Notes: generated from the sequence alone by a model not told the origin. A stretch of 64,000 nucleotides of DNA from an uncultured Pelagibacteraceae bacterium (GCA_902525565.1 CABZHY010000001.1:204989-268988); one strand, 5' to 3'; positions 1 to 10,288 are shown, numbered from the stretch's first letter. Translations and numbers: made by a program.

Positions 1-252
1 AATATTCCCAAATTACCAGTATTTACTGCTGAAGATGGAATTAAAACAATAAGAGAGTTTTTTGGTAAATTAATCGATTGGAAAAAATTAGATGATTTAA
101 TTCCTAAAAATTTTAAAAACGGCTCAAAATATAAACGTACTGGTAAAGCAGGAATATTTGCAGGTTCCTTAGAGTTAGTTAAAGAAGGAAACCTGACTAT
201 GAAACAAGATAAATTATTTGACGACATTTATGTGAAGGAAAATAATGATTAA
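1..252 (+). CDS. scpA: Segregation and condensation protein A, 3' end (partial)
   Basis: The last 83 codons are in frame from base 1 to the TAA at 250-252; the start lies outside the window. The visible part carries the C-terminal winged-helix signature of ScpA, including FAGSLELVKEGNLTMKQDKL near the end. In the family this kleisin C-terminus binds the head of the SMC ATPase and works with ScpB in chromosome condensation and segregation. The stop overlaps the scpB start by 8 nt, so the two are translationally coupled. The short length reflects the window edge, not a broken gene. Confidence 0.85.
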   Translation, partial: NIPKLPVFTAEDGIKTIREFFGKLIDWKKLDDLIPKNFKNGSKYKRTGKAGIFAGSLELVKEGNLTMKQDKLFDDIYVKENND

Positions 253-946
253 AAAAGAAAAAATCACAAAAGATAATATTGTAAAATTTCCTTTGAAGTT
301 AAGTGATTTAGAAAAAGAAATTGAAGCAGTTATTTTTGCTGCTGCAGAACCATTAGATGTTGATACAATTGAAAGTAAAGTTACTAAAAAAGGTAGCGTC
401 TCTAAATCATTAGAAAAGTTGCAACAAGAATACTCTAAACGTGGAATTAATCTGGTTTGTATAAAAGAAAAGTGGTCCTTCAGAACTTCTCCTAACTTGT
501 CAAACATCATGTCACAAGAAAGAACGGTTGAAAAAAAACTTTCTAGAGCTGCAGTGGAAACTTTGGCTATAATTGTATATCATCAGCCTGTTACTAGAGC
601 AGAGATTGAAGAAATTAGAGGTGTTGCCTTTGGTACAAATACTCTCGAAATATTGATGGAGCTTAACTGGGTTAAGCCAGGTGGTCGTAAAGATGTACCA
701 GGTAGACCAATTCAATATGTTACAACTGATGAATTTTTAAGTCATTTTAATCTTCAAAAATTATCTGATTTACCAACAATTGATGAATTAGGTGCAGCTG
801 GATTAATTGATAGTTCTAGTATTGATAATGCAATATTTGGAACTGGTAAATTCTACAAAGAAAAACAAGAAGAAAAAAAAGAGGATATTTATTCTAATAT
901 TGACGAGATGTTAAATAGTACTCTTGATACAGAAGAGAAAGATTAA
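245..946 (+). CDS. scpB: Segregation and condensation protein B
   Basis: A 233-residue ScpB. Two winged-helix units are visible: one around LEKEIEAVIFAAAEPLD (about residues 22-38) and a second around RAAVETLAIIVYHQPVTRAE (about 100-120), followed by the family-typical GRPIQYVTTDEF. ScpB dimers wrap the ScpA kleisin in the SMC condensin complex. The acidic, lysine-rich tail after about residue 200 looks disordered. The start is the ATG overlapping the scpA stop. A 47-nt gap follows before tatA. Confidence 0.92.
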   Translation: MIKKEKITKDNIVKFPLKLSDLEKEIEAVIFAAAEPLDVDTIESKVTKKGSVSKSLEKLQQEYSKRGINLVCIKEKWSFRTSPNLSNIMSQERTVEKKLSRAAVETLAIIVYHQPVTRAEIEEIRGVAFGTNTLEILMELNWVKPGGRKDVPGRPIQYVTTDEFLSHFNLQKLSDLPTIDELGAAGLIDSSSIDNAIFGTGKFYKEKQEEKKEDIYSNIDEMLNSTLDTEEKD

Positions 947-993
947 CAAAAAAGTAACTTTTAAATTAATCATAAAAAGGTTATAAGTTTTTC

Positions 994-1194
994 ATGAGCA
1001 TAGGAATTTGGCAAATAGCAATCGTAGTTATATTAGTAGTCTTATTATTTGGACGAGGTAAAATCTCTAGTCTGATGGGTGATGTAGCTAAGGGAATTAA
1101 AAGTTTCAAAAAAGGAATGGCGTCAGATGTCACTGACGATACAGAGCCAAAAAATATATCCGACGAAAATAAAGACTCAGAAAACAAAGATTAA
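994..1194 (+). CDS. tatA: Sec-independent translocase subunit TatA
   Basis: 66 residues: a short N-terminus, one membrane helix (about 6-22), the FGRGKI hinge, then an amphipathic helix ([14 protein letters not shown]) and a charged disordered tail. This is the TatA plan: many copies form the transient passage through which folded twin-arginine substrates cross the inner membrane. It starts the tatA-tatB-tatC order, 5 nt before tatB. The FGRGKI hinge resembles the FGxxKLPxL motif of TatA without the usual proline. A candidate Tat substrate, the M48 lipoprotein at 15208-16035, lies in this window. Confidence 0.9.
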   Translation: MSIGIWQIAIVVILVVLLFGRGKISSLMGDVAKGIKSFKKGMASDVTDDTEPKNISDENKDSENKD

Positions 1195-1199
1195 ATCAC

Positions 1200-1421
1200 A
1201 TGCCTACTATTGGTTGGTTTGAGATATTAATTGTTGTTGGCATTGCAATTGTTGTTCTTGGTCCTAAAGATTTTCCAATCATGTTAAAGAAAGCAGGTTC
1301 TTGGATAGGTTCTGCGAAAAGATATGTGAGCAATATTCAGAATGAAGTTTCAAATTTAGATATTGATGATGAAAAAATTGATAAAGAAATAAAAAAAGAA
1401 ACAAAAAAAGATGAGCAATGA
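1200..1421 (+). CDS. tatB: Sec-independent translocase subunit TatB
   Basis: 73 residues: one N-terminal membrane helix starting GWFEILIVVGIAIVVLGPKD with the glutamate at position 8 that is typical of TatB, then an amphipathic helix and a lysine/glutamate-rich tail. TatB joins TatC to form the receptor for twin-arginine signal peptides. It is shorter than enterobacterial TatB, in line with the compact genome. The 3' end overlaps tatC by 11 nt. Confidence 0.88.
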   Translation: MPTIGWFEILIVVGIAIVVLGPKDFPIMLKKAGSWIGSAKRYVSNIQNEVSNLDIDDEKIDKEIKKETKKDEQ

Positions 1422-2181
1422 AGAAAATGAAGGTGGATTTGTTAGCCATCTAACTGAACTAAGAAAAAGATTAATACATAGTTTTATATTTCTAATAATC
1501 TTTTTTGTTATTTGTTACATATTTGCTGAACACATATACGGTTTTTTAGTTGATCCTTTTGCTCAAGCTGTAAAAGACGATGGATCTGATAGAAGGCTTA
1601 TTTTTACCGCCTTACAGGAAACTTTTTTAACTTATATTAAGGTATCCTTTTTCACAGCTTTTTTTGTGACCTGTCCATTTATTCTAATGCAAGTATGGAA
1701 ATTTATTGCACCAGGGTTATATAAACATGAAAAAGTTGCCATACTTCCATATCTTGTACTAACACCAATCCTTTTCTTTTTGGGAGGTATGCTTGTTTAC
1801 TATTTGATAATGCCTCTAGCTATTAAATTCTTTTTATCATTTGAAAGCTCAGGGATGTCTACAAGTCTACCAATTCAACTAGAAGCCAAAGTAAATGAAT
1901 ACTTGTCACTTGTTATGAAGTTAATTTTTGCTTTTGGAATAAGCTTCCAACTTCCTATAGTCTTAAGTTTGTTAGCAAGAATAGGTGTTGTTGATAGTCA
2001 ATTTTTAAAAGAGAGAAGAAAGTATGTAGTAGTAATTATATTTGCTGCTGCTGCATTACTTACACCACCCGATCCAATTACTCAAATAGGTTTAGCTATA
2101 CCATTATTAATTTTATATGAATTATCAATATTTTCAGTAAAATTTATAGAAAACAAAAATTTAGAAAAAACTGATGCATAA
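1411..2181 (+). CDS. tatC: Sec-independent translocase subunit TatC
   Basis: 256 residues with six hydrophobic segments. The N-terminal FVSHLTELRKRL is the conserved cytoplasmic motif of TatC that contacts the twin-arginine signal. A conserved periplasmic loop and the late LTPPDPITQIGLAIPLLILY segment complete the family pattern. TatC is the main signal-peptide receptor of the Tat translocon. The gene overlaps tatB upstream (11 nt) and serS downstream (8 nt), so export and serine charging genes share a transcript, as in other alphaproteobacteria. Confidence 0.95.
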   Translation: MSNEENEGGFVSHLTELRKRLIHSFIFLIIFFVICYIFAEHIYGFLVDPFAQAVKDDGSDRRLIFTALQETFLTYIKVSFFTAFFVTCPFILMQVWKFIAPGLYKHEKVAILPYLVLTPILFFLGGMLVYYLIMPLAIKFFLSFESSGMSTSLPIQLEAKVNEYLSLVMKLIFAFGISFQLPIVLSLLARIGVVDSQFLKERRKYVVVIIFAAAALLTPPDPITQIGLAIPLLILYELSIFSVKFIENKNLEKTDA

Positions 2182-3433
2182 TTTAAAAGAAATTAGAAAA
2201 GATTTTTCAAAATTTGAAAAAGATCTTGAAAAACGTTCGGTTAAAATTGATTTTAATAATTTAAAAAAGCTTGATGAGTTAAATAGAGATTTAATTCAAA
2301 AAAAAGAAAATTTAGAAAAAGAAAAAAAAGATATTTCAAAATCTAAAGATGAAAGTTTATTTGAAAAATCTAAAGAAATATCTTCTGAATTAGAAAAGAT
2401 CGCTGAGCAACAAAAAAATACTAAAACTGAATTAGATAATATTTTATCAAGTCTACCAAATATACCTCATCAAGATGTTCCAAATGGGAAAGATGAAAAT
2501 GATAATGTAGAAGTTTTAAAAGCTGGAAAAGTTCCTGAGTTTGATTTCAAACCTAAATCTCATTATGAACTTGGTGAAAAATTAGGCATGCTTGATTTTG
2601 ATCTTGCAACAAAAACAACAGGGTCAAGATTTGTATTTGTTAAAAAAGATTTAGCATTACTAGAACGAGCTTTATCCAACTTTATGCTAGATACTCATAT
2701 TGTTCAAAATGGTTATCAAGAGATTTCACCTCCATTGATTGCTTCTGACAATACAATGTATGGAACAGGCCAATTACCAAAATTTGAAAACGATCAATTT
2801 GAAATAAAATTTGATGAGGGATCTGATAGAAAATTTTTAATTCCAACCGCTGAAGTAATTTTAACAAATATTGTTAAAGATAAAATTGTTGACCAAAAAG
2901 ATTTACCAATGAGATTTGTTGCCTCAACACCTTGTTTTAGAAAAGAAGCTGGTAGTTATGGAAAAGATACCAAAGGAATGATTAGGCAACATCAATTTTA
3001 TAAAGTTGAGATGGTCAGTATTGTGGAAAAAGAAAATTGTCTTGAAGAATTAGAGCGAATGACAAACTGTGCAACAGATATACTGGAAAAGTTAGAATTA
3101 CCCTATAGAAAAGTAATTTTATGTTCAGGTGATATGGGTTTCAGTGCAGAAAAAACCTTTGATATTGAAGTTTGGTTACCATCAGAAAACAAGTATCGTG
3201 AAATATCATCATGCTCTTCTTGTTCAACATTTCAGGCGCAAAGAATGAAATCAAGATATAAAAATAAAAACAAGGAAACTGTTTTTGTTGGAACATTAAA
3301 TGGAAGTGGTTTAGCTGTGGGAAGAACTTTAATTGCTGTGCTAGAAAACTATCAACAAAAAGATGGTTCGATTGTTGTTCCTAAGGTGCTGCGACCGTAT
3401 ATGAATAATTTGGAATTGATTTCAACTAAATAA
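2174..3433 (+). CDS. serS: Seryl-tRNA synthetase
   Basis: 419 residues, normal length. The N-terminal two-helix coiled coil (about 20-100, rich in Lys/Glu) binds the long arm of tRNA-Ser. The class II core follows: TAEVILTN, motif 2 with FRKEAGSYGKDTKGMIRQHQ, and motif 3 GSGLAVGRTLIAVLENYQ. The enzyme charges tRNA-Ser; a tRNA-Ser gene lies at 19107-19196. In many alphaproteobacteria surE and pcm sit between serS and yajC; here they are absent and only 54 nt separate the two genes. Confidence 0.96.
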   Translation: MHNLKEIRKDFSKFEKDLEKRSVKIDFNNLKKLDELNRDLIQKKENLEKEKKDISKSKDESLFEKSKEISSELEKIAEQQKNTKTELDNILSSLPNIPHQDVPNGKDENDNVEVLKAGKVPEFDFKPKSHYELGEKLGMLDFDLATKTTGSRFVFVKKDLALLERALSNFMLDTHIVQNGYQEISPPLIASDNTMYGTGQLPKFENDQFEIKFDEGSDRKFLIPTAEVILTNIVKDKIVDQKDLPMRFVASTPCFRKEAGSYGKDTKGMIRQHQFYKVEMVSIVEKENCLEELERMTNCATDILEKLELPYRKVILCSGDMGFSAEKTFDIEVWLPSENKYREISSCSSCSTFQAQRMKSRYKNKNKETVFVGTLNGSGLAVGRTLIAVLENYQQKDGSIVVPKVLRPYMNNLELISTK

Positions 3434-3487
3434 AGTTGTTTTAATTACATAGATAGTATAAGTATTCACATAATTATAAGGAGATTT

Positions 3488-3781
3488 ATGGAAGGTTCAG
3501 GAATAGGACAATTTATACCGTTAATTTTAATATTTGTTATTTTTTATTTTTTCTTAATCAGACCACAGCAAAAAAAAGTTAAAGAGCACAAAGCAATGGT
3601 TGAAAGTCTTAAGAGAGGTGACAAGGTTGTTACTTCTGGTGGAATTACAGGTACAGTGGAGAGACTTATAGACAACGATAAAGTTGAAGTAGAAATTGCA
3701 GAAAACGTAAAAGTTGAGATAGTTAAATCAACTGGTATCCAAAGTCTTGTTAATACAAATACTCAAGAAGTTAAAAAATAA
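3488..3781 (+). CDS. yajC: Sec translocon accessory protein YajC
   Basis: 97 residues: one N-terminal membrane helix (about 8-24) ending in the YajC hallmark FLIRPQQKK, then a small soluble domain with GDKVVTSGGITGTV. YajC associates with SecDF at the Sec channel. A clear Shine-Dalgarno AAGGAG lies at 3478-3483, 4 nt before the ATG and stronger than most in this window, which fits the start of a translation unit. secD follows after 14 nt. Confidence 0.95.
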   Translation: MEGSGIGQFIPLILIFVIFYFFLIRPQQKKVKEHKAMVESLKRGDKVVTSGGITGTVERLIDNDKVEVEIAENVKVEIVKSTGIQSLVNTNTQEVKK

Positions 3782-3795
3782 TTATTTTTAGTTAA

Positions 3796-5349
3796 GTGCT
3801 TTATTTCTCTAAGTTAAGAATTTTATTTATAACTCTTTTTTCAGTTTTATTTATTTTAATAGCTTCATCAAATCTTTTTAAATTTGATGATAATTTTTTT
3901 GATAAAAAAATTAATCTAGGTTTAGACCTTCAGGGAGGATCATATCTATTACTTGAAATTGATAACGAACCTGTAATTGAACAAAAGCTTCAAAATTTAA
4001 CAACAACTATCAGAAATTACTTCAAAGAAAAAAATATTAAGATCAATAATATAAAGATAGAAAATCAAAATATTTTTTTTAATGTAATAGAAAATGATAA
4101 GCAATCTATTTTGAATGTTTTTCAGGATGAAAATAGTGATCTTAATCCTTATTACCCAAGATTTAAATCACATCAGTTAGAAATTGAAGATACAGGGTTA
4201 AATTTTAAAGTTAATTTTTCAAGACAGGGTTTAATTAAACTTAAAACTTCTTCTCAAGATCAAGCTATAGAAATAGTTAGAAGAAGGGTAGATGAGGTTG
4301 GAACTAATGAACCTAACATACTTAAAAGAGGAAATAACCGAATTTTAGTAGAGCTACCTGGATTAGATGATCCGATGAGAATAAAATCATTGCTTGGCAA
4401 AACTGCAAACCTTACTTTTCGATTTGTAACAAATGACGAAAATGATCGTTTTGGTATTGAAAAGTTAAAATTTGAAAATGGTTTAGAAGAAGCCGTAGTT
4501 AGTAAAAGAATTATAATAAGTGGTGAAAATTTACTTGATGCTCAACCAAAAATGGACACTCAAACTAACCAAACAATTGTTTCATTTACTTTAGATAGAG
4601 TAGGTGCAAAAAGGTTTGGTAAGGCGACATCAACTGGTATTGGGAAGCAATTAGCAATTGTTTTAGATGGTAAAATTATTAGCGCACCTGTAGTTAGAGA
4701 TACTATAGCTAGTGGTTCTGGTCAAATAAGTGGTGGCTTCACTTTTCAATCAGCAACCGATCTAGCTTTATTATTAAGATCAGGAGCATTACCAGCACCA
4801 TTAGAAATTATTGAAGAAAGAACTGTTGGACCTGATCTTGGACAAGACTCAATTAATGCAGGAATGATTGCATTAACAATAGGTTTTATGTTGGTGATTA
4901 TTTTTATGTTTGTAAAATATAAAATTTTTGGATTAATTACTAATGTAACTCTAATAGTTAATTTATTTATTCTGTTAGGAGTTTTAACTTTATTTGAAGC
5001 CACTTTAACATTACCTGGTATTGCAGGAATTATTCTAACTGTAGGTATGGCTGTTGATGCAAATGTTTTAATTTTTGAGAGGATCAAAGAAGAATTAAAA
5101 GACGAGACTAACAATATTTTGGCTTTTGATGGTGGTTATACTAAATCTAGAACAGCTATTTTAGATGCTAATATTACTACTTTATTAGCTGCAATCATTT
5201 TATTTTTTATGGGCTCAGGTCCAGTGAAAGGTTTTGCTGTAACTTTAGGAGTTGGAATATTTACAACACTATTTTCAGTTTATTTTATAGCAAGGCTTTT
5301 TACCAGTATCTATGTTACTAAAAATAAAAATAAGGAGAAGTTAATTTAA
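3796..5349 (+). CDS. secD: Protein translocase subunit SecD
   Basis: 517 residues, starting at GTG (3796). N-terminal membrane helix, then the SecD signature GLDLQGGSYLLLE (about 44-56), a periplasmic P1 domain with RRRVDEVGTNEP, and a C-terminal block of five membrane helices with GMAVDANVLIFERIKEE. SecD uses the proton gradient to complete protein release on the periplasmic side. Its TAA shares one base with the secF ATG. No in-frame ATG precedes the hydrophobic N-terminus, which supports the GTG start. Confidence 0.95.
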   Translation: MLYFSKLRILFITLFSVLFILIASSNLFKFDDNFFDKKINLGLDLQGGSYLLLEIDNEPVIEQKLQNLTTTIRNYFKEKNIKINNIKIENQNIFFNVIENDKQSILNVFQDENSDLNPYYPRFKSHQLEIEDTGLNFKVNFSRQGLIKLKTSSQDQAIEIVRRRVDEVGTNEPNILKRGNNRILVELPGLDDPMRIKSLLGKTANLTFRFVTNDENDRFGIEKLKFENGLEEAVVSKRIIISGENLLDAQPKMDTQTNQTIVSFTLDRVGAKRFGKATSTGIGKQLAIVLDGKIISAPVVRDTIASGSGQISGGFTFQSATDLALLLRSGALPAPLEIIEERTVGPDLGQDSINAGMIALTIGFMLVIIFMFVKYKIFGLITNVTLIVNLFILLGVLTLFEATLTLPGIAGIILTVGMAVDANVLIFERIKEELKDETNNILAFDGGYTKSRTAILDANITTLLAAIILFFMGSGPVKGFAVTLGVGIFTTLFSVYFIARLFTSIYVTKNKNKEKLI

Positions 5350-6239
5350 TGATTGCTTTTAATAAATATTATAATCACTTTAATTTACTATCATCAGTTT
5401 TAATTGTTGTTTCATTATTATTTTTAATATTCAAAGGACTTAATTTTGGTATTGACTTTAAAGGTGGAACTTTAATTGAATTAAGAGCCTCAGATTCTAA
5501 AATAAATGTTAGTTCACTAAGAGATAGATTTAATCAAATGGATTTAGGTGATGTTTCAGTAAAAAAATTTGGTAATGACACTGATTTCTTGGTAAAATTT
5601 GAGAATAAAGATAATAAAAAAAATATCATTGAAGAAATTAAAACTAATTTAGATAAATCCTTTGGAAACAACTATGATTTTAGAAGGGTAGAAAATGTTG
5701 GACCTAAGGTAAGTGCTGAATTATTAAAATCAGGAATAATTGCTATATCATTATCTTTAGCTTTAATGTTAATCTATATTTGGATAAGATTTGAGTGGCA
5801 ATTTAGCTTGGGTGCAATTTTAGCTTTGTTTCATGATGTTATTGTAACTCTGGGAATTTTTTCGCTATTTAGTTTAGAAATAAACTTATCAATTATAGCA
5901 GCAGTGTTAACAATAGTTGGATATTCCATGAATGATACTGTTGTAATTTTTGACCGTGTTAGAGAAAATCTTAGAAAATATTCTGATATTAAAATTTTTG
6001 AATTAACAAATATTTCGATTAATGAAACTTTATCAAGAACTATAATAACATCTGCAACTACTTTACTTGCTTTATTAGCAATTTATTTTTTTGGTGGTGA
6101 AATATTAAAAGGGTTTTCATTAGCAATGATACTTGGTGTTGTTTTTGGAACTTATTCATCAATTTATATAGCTAATACTGTTTTGGTTAGACTAAGAGTT
6201 TCTCAAAAAACCGTTCTTAGAGAAGATGAAAAAAAATAA
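5349..6239 (+). CDS. secF: Protein translocase subunit SecF
   Basis: 296 residues. One N-terminal helix, FGIDFKGGTLIELR (the SecF counterpart of the SecD signature), a small periplasmic domain with RRVENVGPKVSAELL, then five membrane helices with VGYSMNDTVVIFDRVRENLR. It pairs with SecD and YajC. The gene ends one base before the stop of the converging gene on the other strand, so no intergenic terminator is possible here. Confidence 0.95.
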   Translation: MIAFNKYYNHFNLLSSVLIVVSLLFLIFKGLNFGIDFKGGTLIELRASDSKINVSSLRDRFNQMDLGDVSVKKFGNDTDFLVKFENKDNKKNIIEEIKTNLDKSFGNNYDFRRVENVGPKVSAELLKSGIIAISLSLALMLIYIWIRFEWQFSLGAILALFHDVIVTLGIFSLFSLEINLSIIAAVLTIVGYSMNDTVVIFDRVRENLRKYSDIKIFELTNISINETLSRTIITSATTLLALLAIYFFGGEILKGFSLAMILGVVFGTYSSIYIANTVLVRLRVSQKTVLREDEKK

Positions 6240-6240
6240 T

Positions 6241-6843
6241 TTAATATAAGTTTTGAGCTATTACCATTGTTAGCAACATTGGTAATGATAATAGAGTATT
6301 TGTTCTTGAGAAGAGCATTGCGGTTTTAGCTGACTTTGTCTTAGTCTCTGGATCAGTATCAACCATTCCCAAAGCTCTTTTTTGATTTGGCCAAATAACA
6401 AACCATACGTTAAATGCCATTATAATTCCTAGCCACATTCCAATACCTATAGCTGTATGCTTAGGTACTCCCGAACCTATACTTAAAGTCATTGCATCAT
6501 GAAGATATCCATTAAGATAAGCAAGAATTAAACCTGAAAGAACAGTTATCGCTGCAGCCCATCTAAAATAAAATAATGCAGCAGGAGCAATAACTTTGCC
6601 AATGGCTGGTTTTTGTTCATCTGGAATTTTTCCCATATTTGGAATTTGAACAAAATTGAAATACCACAATAATCCAATCCACATAATTGCAACAATCACA
6701 TGTATGTATCTAAACAGCCAGCTCCAAAATAATGTATCAATAGCTATACCATCATTTAAATAAAACAGTCCAAGAAACAAAACTATGGCTAATGCTAGTG
6801 ATGTGTGAATTGTTTTTGATAATGAAGATAATAAATTACTCAT
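6241..6843 (-). CDS. PuuD-like membrane protein (urate oxidase N-terminal domain family)
   Basis: 200 residues with about five hydrophobic helices. Motifs such as RYIHVIVAIMWIGLLWYFNF, the IPNMGKI stretch and HTAIGIGMWLG match the membrane domain found at the N-terminus of PuuD, the cytochrome c-type urate hydroxylase (DUF989). Histidines in the helices could bind haem. The C-terminal cytochrome c domain of full PuuD is missing, so urate oxidation is doubtful. A general role in haem-linked membrane electron transfer is possible but unproven. Family call is good, function unknown. Confidence 0.75.
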   Translation of the reverse strand: MSNLLSSLSKTIHTSLALAIVLFLGLFYLNDGIAIDTLFWSWLFRYIHVIVAIMWIGLLWYFNFVQIPNMGKIPDEQKPAIGKVIAPAALFYFRWAAAITVLSGLILAYLNGYLHDAMTLSIGSGVPKHTAIGIGMWLGIIMAFNVWFVIWPNQKRALGMVDTDPETKTKSAKTAMLFSRTNTLLSLPMLLTMVIAQNLY

Positions 6844-6892
6844 GATTCGAAATATTATACACTAATTTTTAAACATTTTTAAGTTGTTAAAT

Positions 6893-9745
6893 TTAAGCTA
6901 AAAGAGGTTTCAAAAACTGACCCGTATAACTCTCTTTAACTTTGCATACTTCTTCCGGTTTTCCTTCGGCGACAATATTACCACCCTTTACACCACCTTC
7001 AGGACCCATGTCCACAATGTAATCGGCTGTTTTAATAACATCGAGATTATGTTCAATAACAACGACTGTATTTCCAAGTTTTACAAATGTATGAAGTATT
7101 TCTAAAAGTTTTTTAATATCATGTTGGTGCAAACCTGTAGTTGGTTCATCTAAAATATACATTGTTCTTCCTGTTGATCTTTTTGAAAGTTCTTTTGCAA
7201 GTTTAATTCGTTGTGCTTCACCTCCTGATAGTGTAGTTGCCTGCTGACCAATTTTTATGTAACCTAATCCAACTTTTTTAAGAGTTAACAATTTTGTTTT
7301 TATATTAGATATATTTTCAAAATAATCACACCCTTCATCAACCGACATATCCAAGACATCTGCAATACTTTTACCTTTAAATTTGATTTCCAAAGTCTCT
7401 CTATTGTATCTTGTTCCTTTACATTCATCACACTGTATATAAACATCAGGTAAAAAATGCATTTCATATGTAATTACACCATCACCCTCACACGCTTCAC
7501 ATCTGCCTCCTTTAACATTGAAAGAAAATCTTCCTGGTTTATATCCTCTTGTTTTGGATTCTGGTAAACTTGTAAACCAATCTCTAATAGGACCAAAAGC
7601 TCCTGTATATGTTGCTGGATTTGATCTTGGAGTTCTACCAATAGGAGACTGGTCAATATCAATTATTTTATCAATCAATTCTACGCCCTTATAACCTTTA
7701 AATGATTTGGGTGCTTTTCTTGCTTTGTTATTTAAAGTTAAATTTAAGGCATGAAACAGAGTTTGTAATATTAGAGTAGATTTACCACTACCTGAGACAC
7801 CAGTAACACATGTAAATGTTCCAGTAGGAATTTTAAGATTAACACTATTTAAATTATTTCCACTTGCACCATTGATTTCTACAAACCTTCCATTTTTTGC
7901 TAAACGTCGTGATTTTGGAATTTCAATTATTTTTTTGTTAGCAAGATACTGTCCAGTAATACTATTTTTATCTTTTTTAATTTCTTCATATGATCCTTGC
8001 GCTGTTATTTCACCACCATTACTCCCGGCTTCAGGGCCAAGGTCAATAATATGATCTGCATTTTCCATTGTCTCAGTGTCATGTTCAACAACAATTACAG
8101 TATTGCCAAGATCTCGTAATCTTTTTAATGCATTAATAAGTTTAACGTTGTCTTTTTGATGTAATCCAATTGAAGGCTCATCCAAAACATATAATACTCC
8201 TGTTAAACCAGATCCAATTTGTGAAGCTAATCTTATTCTTTGAGCTTCACCGCCTGATAAAGTTCCAGATTCTCTAGATAATGTTAAATAATCTAAACCA
8301 ACGTTTAGAAGAAAATTTAATCTTTCATTTATTTCTTTTAAAACATGTTCGGCAATTTTAAATTGTCTTTTATCAAGGTTATTTTCTAAATTTTTAAACC
8401 ATACCGCTGCATCTAAAATAGATTTTTTTGTTACTTCACTAATATTAAGATCGTTTATTTTAACACATAAAGCTTCCTCTTTTAATCTATCACCATTACA
8501 TGCTTCGCACGCTGTATCAGATTGATATTCAGAAATGGCTTCTCTTTTCCATTCACTATCCGACTCTAAAAATCTTCTTTCAAGATTATTAATTACACCT
8601 TCAAAGGTTTTTTTGTAAGAATATTTCTCGTATCCATCATCATAATTAAATTTAATCTCATCTTCATCTGAGCCATACAGAATAATATCTTTAATTTTTT
8701 TGGGTAATTTTTTCCATTTTTCGTCTAAAGAAAAACCATAATGTTTTGCTAAAGATGCTAAAGTTTGTGCATAATATAATGTGGTTGATTTTGACCAGGG
8801 TTCAATTGCTCCATCTGCTAAACTTTTTCTTTCATCTGGAACAACTAAATTTGGATCAACATTTAATTTCATTCCTATTCCCTCACATTCTTCACAAGCT
8901 CCATAGGGACTGTTAAATGAAAAAAGTCTTGGCTCAATTTCCTCAATTGTAAAACCGCTTTCAGGGCAAGCAAACTTTGTAGAGTAAATTAATTTTTCAA
9001 TTTTTCTAAATTTTTGCGGAAGAGTCTCATCTTCATATTCTACAAAGACTAAACCGTTGGCTAAATTTACAGCTGATTCAATACTTTCGGCTAATCTATT
9101 TCCAAGTTTTGAATTTAAAACTATTCTATCTACTAAGATTGAAATATCATGCTTAAGTTTTTTATCTAGATTAGGTGATTTTTCTATATCATATAAAACA
9201 TTATCAATTTTAATTTTTCTAAATCCTCTTCTTTTGTAACTTAAAATGTCTTTTTTATATTCACCCTTACGACCTCTTACAACTGGAGCGTAAATATATA
9301 TTGTTGATTTTTTTGGTAATTTTTTAACTAAATCCACTATCTGAGTAATCGTTTGGGAGGTTATTGGTTTGCCTGTAAATGGTGAATAGGGGATACCTGC
9401 TCTAGCATACAATACCCTCATGTAATCATAAATTTCAGTTACGGTTGCAACAGTAGATCTTGGATTTTTTGATGTATTTTTTTGCTCTATTGCAATGGCA
9501 GGACTTAATCCTTCTATTAAATCTACATTTGGTTTTTTCATTTTATCTAAAAATTGACGTGCATAGGCAGATAAACTCTCTACATATCTTCTCTGACCTT
9601 CTGCGTAGATAGTATCAAAAGCTAAAGATGATTTTCCAGACCCAGACAGACCCGTTATGACCACAAATTTGTCTTTTGGAATCTCTACAGTAACATTCTT
9701 TAAATTATGTTCTTTAGCGCCCTTAATAACTATCTTTTTCATCAT
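6893..9745 (-). CDS. uvrA: Excinuclease ABC subunit A
   Basis: 950 residues, normal length. Two ABC modules: Walker [15 protein letters not shown] near residue 33 and [11 protein letters not shown] in the second half, each with an LSGGEAQRI signature. Zinc modules are intact: CPESGF/CEECEG and CEACNGDRL in the first half, CEACEG with CDECKG in the second. UvrA finds bulky DNA lesions and loads UvrB in nucleotide excision repair. It is divergent from ssb across an 88-nt spacer, as in many proteobacteria. The MMKK start could be either of two adjacent ATGs. Confidence 0.97.
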   Translation of the reverse strand: MMKKIVIKGAKEHNLKNVTVEIPKDKFVVITGLSGSGKSSLAFDTIYAEGQRRYVESLSAYARQFLDKMKKPNVDLIEGLSPAIAIEQKNTSKNPRSTVATVTEIYDYMRVLYARAGIPYSPFTGKPITSQTITQIVDLVKKLPKKSTIYIYAPVVRGRKGEYKKDILSYKRRGFRKIKIDNVLYDIEKSPNLDKKLKHDISILVDRIVLNSKLGNRLAESIESAVNLANGLVFVEYEDETLPQKFRKIEKLIYSTKFACPESGFTIEEIEPRLFSFNSPYGACEECEGIGMKLNVDPNLVVPDERKSLADGAIEPWSKSTTLYYAQTLASLAKHYGFSLDEKWKKLPKKIKDIILYGSDEDEIKFNYDDGYEKYSYKKTFEGVINNLERRFLESDSEWKREAISEYQSDTACEACNGDRLKEEALCVKINDLNISEVTKKSILDAAVWFKNLENNLDKRQFKIAEHVLKEINERLNFLLNVGLDYLTLSRESGTLSGGEAQRIRLASQIGSGLTGVLYVLDEPSIGLHQKDNVKLINALKRLRDLGNTVIVVEHDTETMENADHIIDLGPEAGSNGGEITAQGSYEEIKKDKNSITGQYLANKKIIEIPKSRRLAKNGRFVEINGASGNNLNSVNLKIPTGTFTCVTGVSGSGKSTLILQTLFHALNLTLNNKARKAPKSFKGYKGVELIDKIIDIDQSPIGRTPRSNPATYTGAFGPIRDWFTSLPESKTRGYKPGRFSFNVKGGRCEACEGDGVITYEMHFLPDVYIQCDECKGTRYNRETLEIKFKGKSIADVLDMSVDEGCDYFENISNIKTKLLTLKKVGLGYIKIGQQATTLSGGEAQRIKLAKELSKRSTGRTMYILDEPTTGLHQHDIKKLLEILHTFVKLGNTVVVIEHNLDVIKTADYIVDMGPEGGVKGGNIVAEGKPEEVCKVKESYTGQFLKPLLA

Positions 9746-9791
9746 ATTTTTAGTTGCTTTGAGTTAATAAAATTAATATTCAGAAGAATTG

Positions 9792-9800
9792 TGATATAAT
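9792..9800 (+). promoter_or_regulatory. Extended -10 promoter element for ssb-gyrA
   Basis: TGATATAAT at 9792-9800 is a perfect extended -10 (TGn plus TATAAT), 34 nt before the ssb ATG in the uvrA-ssb divergent spacer. No good -35 hexamer lies 16-18 nt upstream, which is acceptable for extended -10 promoters. Inferred by eye; no expression evidence. Confidence 0.5.
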
Positions 9801-9833
9801 TCTAATTAACTAATTTAACAAATATTAAATATT

Positions 9834-10283
9834 ATGGCTGGAAGTTTAAATAAAGTATTATTAATTGGTCGTTTGGGCGCAGATCCTGAAATCAAGCAAA
9901 TGGTAAATGGCAAAAGTGTTGCTAGATTAAGCCTTGCAACAAGTCAATCATGGAAAGATAAAAGCACTGGTGAGAGAAAAGAAAAAACTGAATGGCACCG
10001 TGTAGTTGTATTTAATGAGGGTTTAGTAAATGTTGTTCAACAATATTTAAAAAAAGGTGCTCAAGTTTATGTTGAGGGACAACTTACGACAAGAAAATGG
10101 AAAGATGAACAATCGGGACAAGACAAATACTCAACTGAAATAGTTATACAAGGATATAATTCTTCACTTACAATGTTGGGTGGTAGTAATTCTGGTGGTG
10201 GAATTCAAAATGACACAACTCAACAAAATAACATTGAAGATTCTTCTCAAGTGTCAGACATGGATGATGAAATTCCATTTTAA
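9834..10283 (+). CDS. ssb: Single-stranded DNA-binding protein
   Basis: 149 residues. The OB fold begins [16 protein letters not shown] (about residues 3-18), continues with [11 protein letters not shown] and ends near residue 110. A Gln/Asn/Ser-rich linker follows, and the tail MDDEIPF is the acidic tip that recruits repair and replication partners. SSB coats exposed single strands in replication, recombination and excision repair. It lies 5 nt before gyrA and is probably cotranscribed with it. Confidence 0.96.
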   Translation: MAGSLNKVLLIGRLGADPEIKQMVNGKSVARLSLATSQSWKDKSTGERKEKTEWHRVVVFNEGLVNVVQQYLKKGAQVYVEGQLTTRKWKDEQSGQDKYSTEIVIQGYNSSLTMLGGSNSGGGIQNDTTQQNNIEDSSQVSDMDDEIPF

Positions 10284-10288
10284 CTTCT

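Noticed and set aside
4746..5114. 122-codon reverse ORF inside secD
   Set aside because: Shadow of a real gene: secD has full-length family motifs in the forward frame and the reverse product matches nothing.
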